DNA of 26,415 nt from an uncultured Phascolarctobacterium sp. (lineage in GTDB: Bacteria > Bacillota > Negativicutes > Acidaminococcales > Acidaminococcaceae). Position numbers and translations under genes: made by a program. Of the stretch, positions 22,937 to 26,415 are shown piece by piece (the stretch's first letter is position 1; each line of letters opens with the position of its first letter). The stretch lies in assembly GCA_900544885.1 (NCBI GenBank), contig UQWU01000023.1, positions 1 to 26,415 of the forward strand, written 5' to 3'. A model generated the notes under the pieces. The model searched no databases and was not told where the DNA came from. It worked only from the letters and a program-made list of their open reading frames with translations.

Positions 22937-23431
22937 ATGTTTTTTGTTATAAAGCATATTTGTAGATTATATAATACTATACATCGTCGATTAAAAGTTT
23001 TATCGTTAAATTTGCAATATGGTAAAAATTTTCAAGCTCAAAAATTTCATTTTAGAAGGGGATTTCAAGTTTTTATAGAAGATAATGGAATTTTATGTAT
23101 TGGTAAAAATGTTTTTTTTAATAACTATTGTTCTATAACAGCTAGAAAGAAAATAGTTATAGGCGATAATTGTATTTTTGGAGAAAATGTTCACTTATAT
23201 GATCATAATCATAACTATGAAGAAAAAGACGTTTTGATTTGCAATCAAGGATTTTCTTCTGATGAAATTATTATTGAAGAAGGTTGTTGGATAGGTAGTA
23301 ATGTAACTATTTTAAAAGGAGTGCATATTGGTAAGCATAGTGTTATTGGTGCAGGAGTAATAGTTTATAAAGATTTACCGGAAAATTCTTTGACTATTAA
23401 CAAACAAAATATTGTTACTAAAATATATTAA
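22937..23431 (+). CDS. Left-handed beta-helix (hexapeptide) acyltransferase
   Basis: The 164-residue protein belongs to the hexapeptide-repeat acetyltransferases (LacA/WcaF/Maa type), which act as trimers and usually transfer acetyl from acetyl-CoA to a sugar hydroxyl. From about residue 50 it has repeats of [LIV]-G-x4 type: CIGKNVFFNN, VIGDNCIFGENV, then GCWIGSNVTILKGVHIGKHSVIGAGVIV. HLYDHNHNYE (about 91-100) carries the histidine loop seen in this family. AAGGAG precedes the ATG. It is probably an O-acetyltransferase for the glycan built by neighbouring enzymes. It is notably A+T-rich: one 60-base stretch (23101-23160) has 12 G or C. Confidence 0.85.
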   Translation: MFFVIKHICRLYNTIHRRLKVLSLNLQYGKNFQAQKFHFRRGFQVFIEDNGILCIGKNVFFNNYCSITARKKIVIGDNCIFGENVHLYDHNHNYEEKDVLICNQGFSSDEIIIEEGCWIGSNVTILKGVHIGKHSVIGAGVIVYKDLPENSLTINKQNIVTKIY

Positions 23432-23445
23432 TAAGGAGCTTATTG

Positions 23446-24366
23446 ATGTTACCGAAGGATGAATACTTTTGTCAAAAATTTACTGAAGTAATAGAAAATA
23501 TTAATGGAGCGGCACAAAAAGGAGATAATGTTAAACTTGTTGGTAGAGTTTACGAATTTTTAGAAGGAGTAGATGGGAAATTTGCTAGTTTCAAGTTAAA
23601 CTATTATAAGGATAATTCTGTTAATGTTTTTATCAGCAAAAATGATTGGGAAAATATAAAAAAATATAAGTGTGTAAAAGAGAAAGCTTTTGTTAAAATT
23701 GAAGGTAAAGCAAATATTTGGAAGAGAAAAAGTGGCCTTTTGGTGCAAATTTTAGCTAGTAAAGTTTATCGCGAAGAAGCGGAAGATATGTTTTATGTAG
23801 CACCAAAAGCAATACCTAAGGATTTACCGAAAGAAAATCCACGAATATTATTAATTTCTAATGTTAATGGTGCAGGTAAAGACGACTTTCAACAAAAATT
23901 ATATAAAAATGCCCAAGTTTCTATATTTGATACCATTATAGAAGGTGATAACGCTATCGAAACTATTCCTAAAATTATAAAAGAAGCCAATGAATCTAAG
24001 ACAGCAGACTTAATTTGTATAGTTAGAGGTGGCGGTGATACTGTAAGTATTAGTTATGTGTTTGATAATGAAATTATGTGTAAGGCAATTCAAGAATCAA
24101 AAATTCCAATCTTGCTTGGAGTAGGCCATAATAAGAATTTTACCAATGCAGATAGAGCTTCTGATGCACCCTGTAATAAAAATGGTAGACATAGATATTT
24201 TATGACACCGACAGATTTAGCATCTTTTTTAAACAGTAAATATTATTTTAAAAATAATTTGGGAAATAAAGTATCGAATAATGAGCATAATACAGGAAAT
24301 AACATTAATATGTACTTAGTTGGTATAATTTTTGTTTTACTGCTTTATATTTTCTTTGCAAAATAA
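23446..24366 (+). CDS. Truncated exonuclease VII large-subunit (XseA)-like protein with C-terminal membrane anchor
   Basis: The 306-residue protein resembles XseA, which with XseB degrades single-stranded DNA. Residues about 28-107 look like the OB-fold domain (VKLVGRVYEF, then AFVKIEGKANIW). Residues 133-262 follow the XseA catalytic core: RILLISNVNGAGKDDF, CIVRGGGDTVSISYVFDNE (R194), IPILLGVGHNKNFTNADRASD (H228). The E. coli HExD stretch reads HNKN here, so the Asp equivalent is Asn231. After this core the long coiled coil of XseA (about 456 residues in E. coli) is missing. In its place are a polar linker and a hydrophobic helix at about 288-304 (MYLVGIIFVLLLYIFF), placing the body in the cytoplasm as a tail-anchored protein. 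The ATG at 23446 has AGGAG at good spacing. No xseB is nearby. Confidence 0.75.
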   Translation: MLPKDEYFCQKFTEVIENINGAAQKGDNVKLVGRVYEFLEGVDGKFASFKLNYYKDNSVNVFISKNDWENIKKYKCVKEKAFVKIEGKANIWKRKSGLLVQILASKVYREEAEDMFYVAPKAIPKDLPKENPRILLISNVNGAGKDDFQQKLYKNAQVSIFDTIIEGDNAIETIPKIIKEANESKTADLICIVRGGGDTVSISYVFDNEIMCKAIQESKIPILLGVGHNKNFTNADRASDAPCNKNGRHRYFMTPTDLASFLNSKYYFKNNLGNKVSNNEHNTGNNINMYLVGIIFVLLLYIFFAK

Positions 24367-24399
24367 TTAAAAATGAAAATATGATTTTTTCTAAAATAA

Positions 24400-24439
24400 A
24401 AACAGTACCTATCTAATCGACGGGTACTGTTTATTTTTT
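24400..24439. terminator. Bidirectional terminator between convergent genes
   Basis: AAACAGTACC pairs with GGTACTGTTT (10 bp). T runs follow on both strands: ATTTTTTATG on plus and TTATTTTAG on minus. It serves both the XseA-like gene and the phosphoethanolamine transferase gene. Confidence 0.85.
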
Positions 24440-26219
24440 ATGCTTCCGTTAAGTCATCCTTAATATACGTTTCACCTAAATTGGTTAAGAGCATCTCACG
24501 AGTAAATTGATAATCTTCAGCGGCTAAACTATTTTCCGGATGGTAATGATTGGATTCGACGTCTAAAATGCCGCAGACAAGTTCATAGGCTAAATCGTTG
24601 GTCCAATATGTTTGACGATGCTTTTTGAGTGTTTCATAAACTTGTGGATGGTGTTGAATATAATTATCACTGAAATAGGTAAAGAGAGGGATGCGTAAAC
24701 CAGCAAAACCAAAGAACTTGGGAGAACGACGTTGATCAGGTGTTACACCGTGGTCGGAAAAATAAATAAGAGCTTGCAGATTTAAATTTTCTTGGGCGTA
24801 TTCTGTTATTTGCTTTAGTACATAATCGGTATAAGCTATGGAATCAAGATAGTTAGGTACTAAATCATATTTATGAGGTTTGCTGAATTTAGCAAATTCT
24901 TGAGGATAACGATTGATATAGTTAAAATGACTGCCTTTTAAATGCAAGACGACAAAGTTATTTTGGTTAGGATTAACTGTTTTTAAGTATTCTAGTAAAC
25001 TGCCATCGTATTGTTCATGTTCGCGGTTATGCTTGACCCAGGCAGAGGTATCGGCTGTATGTGCTACTAAAGTAACAGGAGTGTCGGCACTGCCGATGTA
25101 GCTTTGATTGCTGAACCAATAAGTATGGTAACCTGCTTTTTTGGCAATATCGACAATGGAACATGAGGCGTAGAATTTTTTGCTATTATATTGATTAACT
25201 TCTGTTAAAGCCCTTTCCAAAGACGGTACAGTTTGACAATAACAAGAATAGGTATGGGGAAAAACAAAAGCATTTTTTGTTTGACTGATGCTTTTCATCC
25301 ATGGAGTAGTATTTTCAGGATATGTAGTAAAAGCACTCATGTAGTCACGGGCAGCAGATTCGCCGATAACCATAATAAAAGTATGTGGCTGTGATTCTTT
25401 TACGTTAACTTTGGATTTTAGATTAGCAGTACGTTTTTCTTTTTGCTCAGTGTAACGCATAGTTTCCTTAAGATAATTTTTAACATCAAGGAAAAGCTCA
25501 ATAATGCCGGTGCGGATAAAAACACCTTTTTTCTTTTTCCAAAGATACATAGTCAGGAAAATAAATTCTATCGCCGCCAAAGCAAGAAGGTATTTATTTA
25601 TTGCAGGGAAGGTAGTAGTAAATGTATTCAGGTAGACTATGGCAGCAAAGGCACTGATAAAAATTATCGGGATAAAGATTTGGATAAATAAAGTCATGGA
25701 TTGATAAAATTCGATAACTTCTTTTTTATAAGTACTGAACAAAAGAGCAATGGAACCTTCGTCAACGCATAAATGATAAATGCCATAGTAGCACCATTGC
25801 AGTAAAGGAATCATAAGAATCGCAAATTCTATTATGGATAAAATTATAAGCGCAGGCAAGGAATAAAGACCGAAATAGAGTAGCAAAAGTTTTAGAGAAC
25901 CAAGCCAGCCGATAATATATAAGCCGAAAACAATATCTAAATGAAATCCGAAATCAGAAGAATGTTTACGGTTAGTTAAAAAATATAATAAAGGATAAGT
26001 AATTATCCAAGCTGCACCAATAATAATGCTCAATAAATAGGGAGGATAAGTGGGCTCGATACTAAAAAGATACAAGGGTAGTACGGCTAATAAGGCACAG
26101 GGTATAAAACGGCGTAATTGCAGATATTCAGCCTTGTGTCCTAAACCATGAGAAACTGCTAAATAGAAAAAGTATGGAAGAAAATAAAAACAAAGTCCTA
26201 AAATAAAATATTTCTGCAT
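24438..26219 (-). CDS. Phosphoethanolamine transferase-like sulfatase-fold membrane enzyme
   Basis: The 593-residue protein has an N-terminal membrane part with several spans (within about 1-225) and a periplasmic sulfatase-fold domain from about 278, the EptA/EptC/Cpt layout. Conserved residues are visible: E287 in VIGESAARDYMS, TTPWM at 304-308, nucleophile T330 in CYCQTVPSLER, H431 in HLKGSHFNY, and D489/H490 in YFSDHG. These enzymes transfer phosphoethanolamine from phosphatidylethanolamine to lipid A, core heptose or other glycans, often lowering sensitivity to cationic peptides. The acceptor here is unknown; the nearby heptose block makes core heptose plausible. AGGAG precedes the ATG. 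It is convergent with the preceding gene. Confidence 0.85.
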   Translation of the reverse strand: MQKYFILGLCFYFLPYFFYLAVSHGLGHKAEYLQLRRFIPCALLAVLPLYLFSIEPTYPPYLLSIIIGAAWIITYPLLYFLTNRKHSSDFGFHLDIVFGLYIIGWLGSLKLLLLYFGLYSLPALIILSIIEFAILMIPLLQWCYYGIYHLCVDEGSIALLFSTYKKEVIEFYQSMTLFIQIFIPIIFISAFAAIVYLNTFTTTFPAINKYLLALAAIEFIFLTMYLWKKKKGVFIRTGIIELFLDVKNYLKETMRYTEQKEKRTANLKSKVNVKESQPHTFIMVIGESAARDYMSAFTTYPENTTPWMKSISQTKNAFVFPHTYSCYCQTVPSLERALTEVNQYNSKKFYASCSIVDIAKKAGYHTYWFSNQSYIGSADTPVTLVAHTADTSAWVKHNREHEQYDGSLLEYLKTVNPNQNNFVVLHLKGSHFNYINRYPQEFAKFSKPHKYDLVPNYLDSIAYTDYVLKQITEYAQENLNLQALIYFSDHGVTPDQRRSPKFFGFAGLRIPLFTYFSDNYIQHHPQVYETLKKHRQTYWTNDLAYELVCGILDVESNHYHPENSLAAEDYQFTREMLLTNLGETYIKDDLTEA

Positions 26220-26367
26220 AATAAACTCCTAATTATAAACTATAGCAATGAATATTATATGTTTCCTGATGAAAGAAGTAAAGGAAAGCATAAATTGTAA
26301 GCTAATATTATTTTACAGAAATATATATTAAGACTATTACATGAAATATAACTTAAAAATTGATAAC

Positions 26368-26396
26368 GTATAATAAGTTGCGCAAATTAATTTCAA
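26368..26396 (-). promoter_or_regulatory. Possible promoter of the phosphoethanolamine transferase gene
   Basis: On the minus strand TTGAAA (26396-26391) and TTATAC (26373-26368) are 17 bases apart. It would give a leader of about 140 bases. The rest of 26220-26415 is AT-rich with no gene recognised. Confidence 0.35.
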
Positions 26397-26415
26397 AAAA
26401 ATAGACATAGAGACT

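Noticed and set aside
1..26415. CRISPR arrays, insertion sequences, tRNA or rRNA genes, prophage genes
   Set aside because: I looked for regular direct repeats, transposase motifs and conserved RNA gene sequences on both strands and found none.

Overview
The window looks like chromosomal DNA from a diderm Firmicute of the class Negativicutes; the genus cannot be fixed from sequence alone. Two kinds of signal point there. Firmicute-type RNA control is present: a T-box leader upstream of serC, and consensus AGGAGG ribosome sites. Genes for a true lipopolysaccharide outer membrane are also present: an LptD-like assembly protein, the complete ADP-heptose pathway and two GT9 heptosyltransferases.

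Layout. (1) 1-1000, minus: 5' part of serC, preceded at about 1021-1330 by a T-box leader that seems to carry one Stem I and two consecutive antiterminator/terminator modules. (2) 1562-2887: an NSS-family sodium symporter with its own promoter and terminator. (3) 2992-4519: promoter, TPP riboswitch, terminator and thiC. (4) 4602-5507: a VirK/YbjX (DUF535) protein. (5) 5620-6558: a secreted protein with tandem repeats of about 20 residues. (6) 6698-15510: a compact block of lptD, gmhA, hldE, hldD, gmhB, two GT9 genes, an uncharacterised TTG-start gene and a zinc alcohol dehydrogenase. Genes here overlap or nearly touch. (7) 15627-17940, minus: UDP-glucuronate 4-epimerase and UDP-glucose dehydrogenase. 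(8) 18118-19104: a GT8 glycosyltransferase. (9) 19274-24366: an LTA-synthase-like sulfatase-fold enzyme, a frameshifted GT2 gene, a WaaE-like GT2, a hexapeptide acetyltransferase and a truncated, membrane-anchored exonuclease VII large-subunit relative. (10) 24438-26219, minus: a phosphoethanolamine transferase.

Working together, gmhA/hldE/gmhB/hldD would make ADP-L-glycero-D-manno-heptose. The GT9 enzymes would place heptose on the inner core, and the GT8 and GT2 enzymes would extend the core or a surface glycan. Ugd plus the epimerase would supply UDP-GlcA and UDP-GalA, and the acetyltransferase and two sulfatase-fold transferases would decorate the product. LptD would complete delivery to the outer membrane.

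The least ordinary items are the duplicated T-box decision module, the GT2 gene broken at a G7A7 tract (possible phase variation), the XseA-like protein with a C-terminal membrane anchor and an altered active-site motif, and the short LptD with an unusual cysteine layout. No tRNA, rRNA, CRISPR array, insertion sequence or prophage gene was seen.
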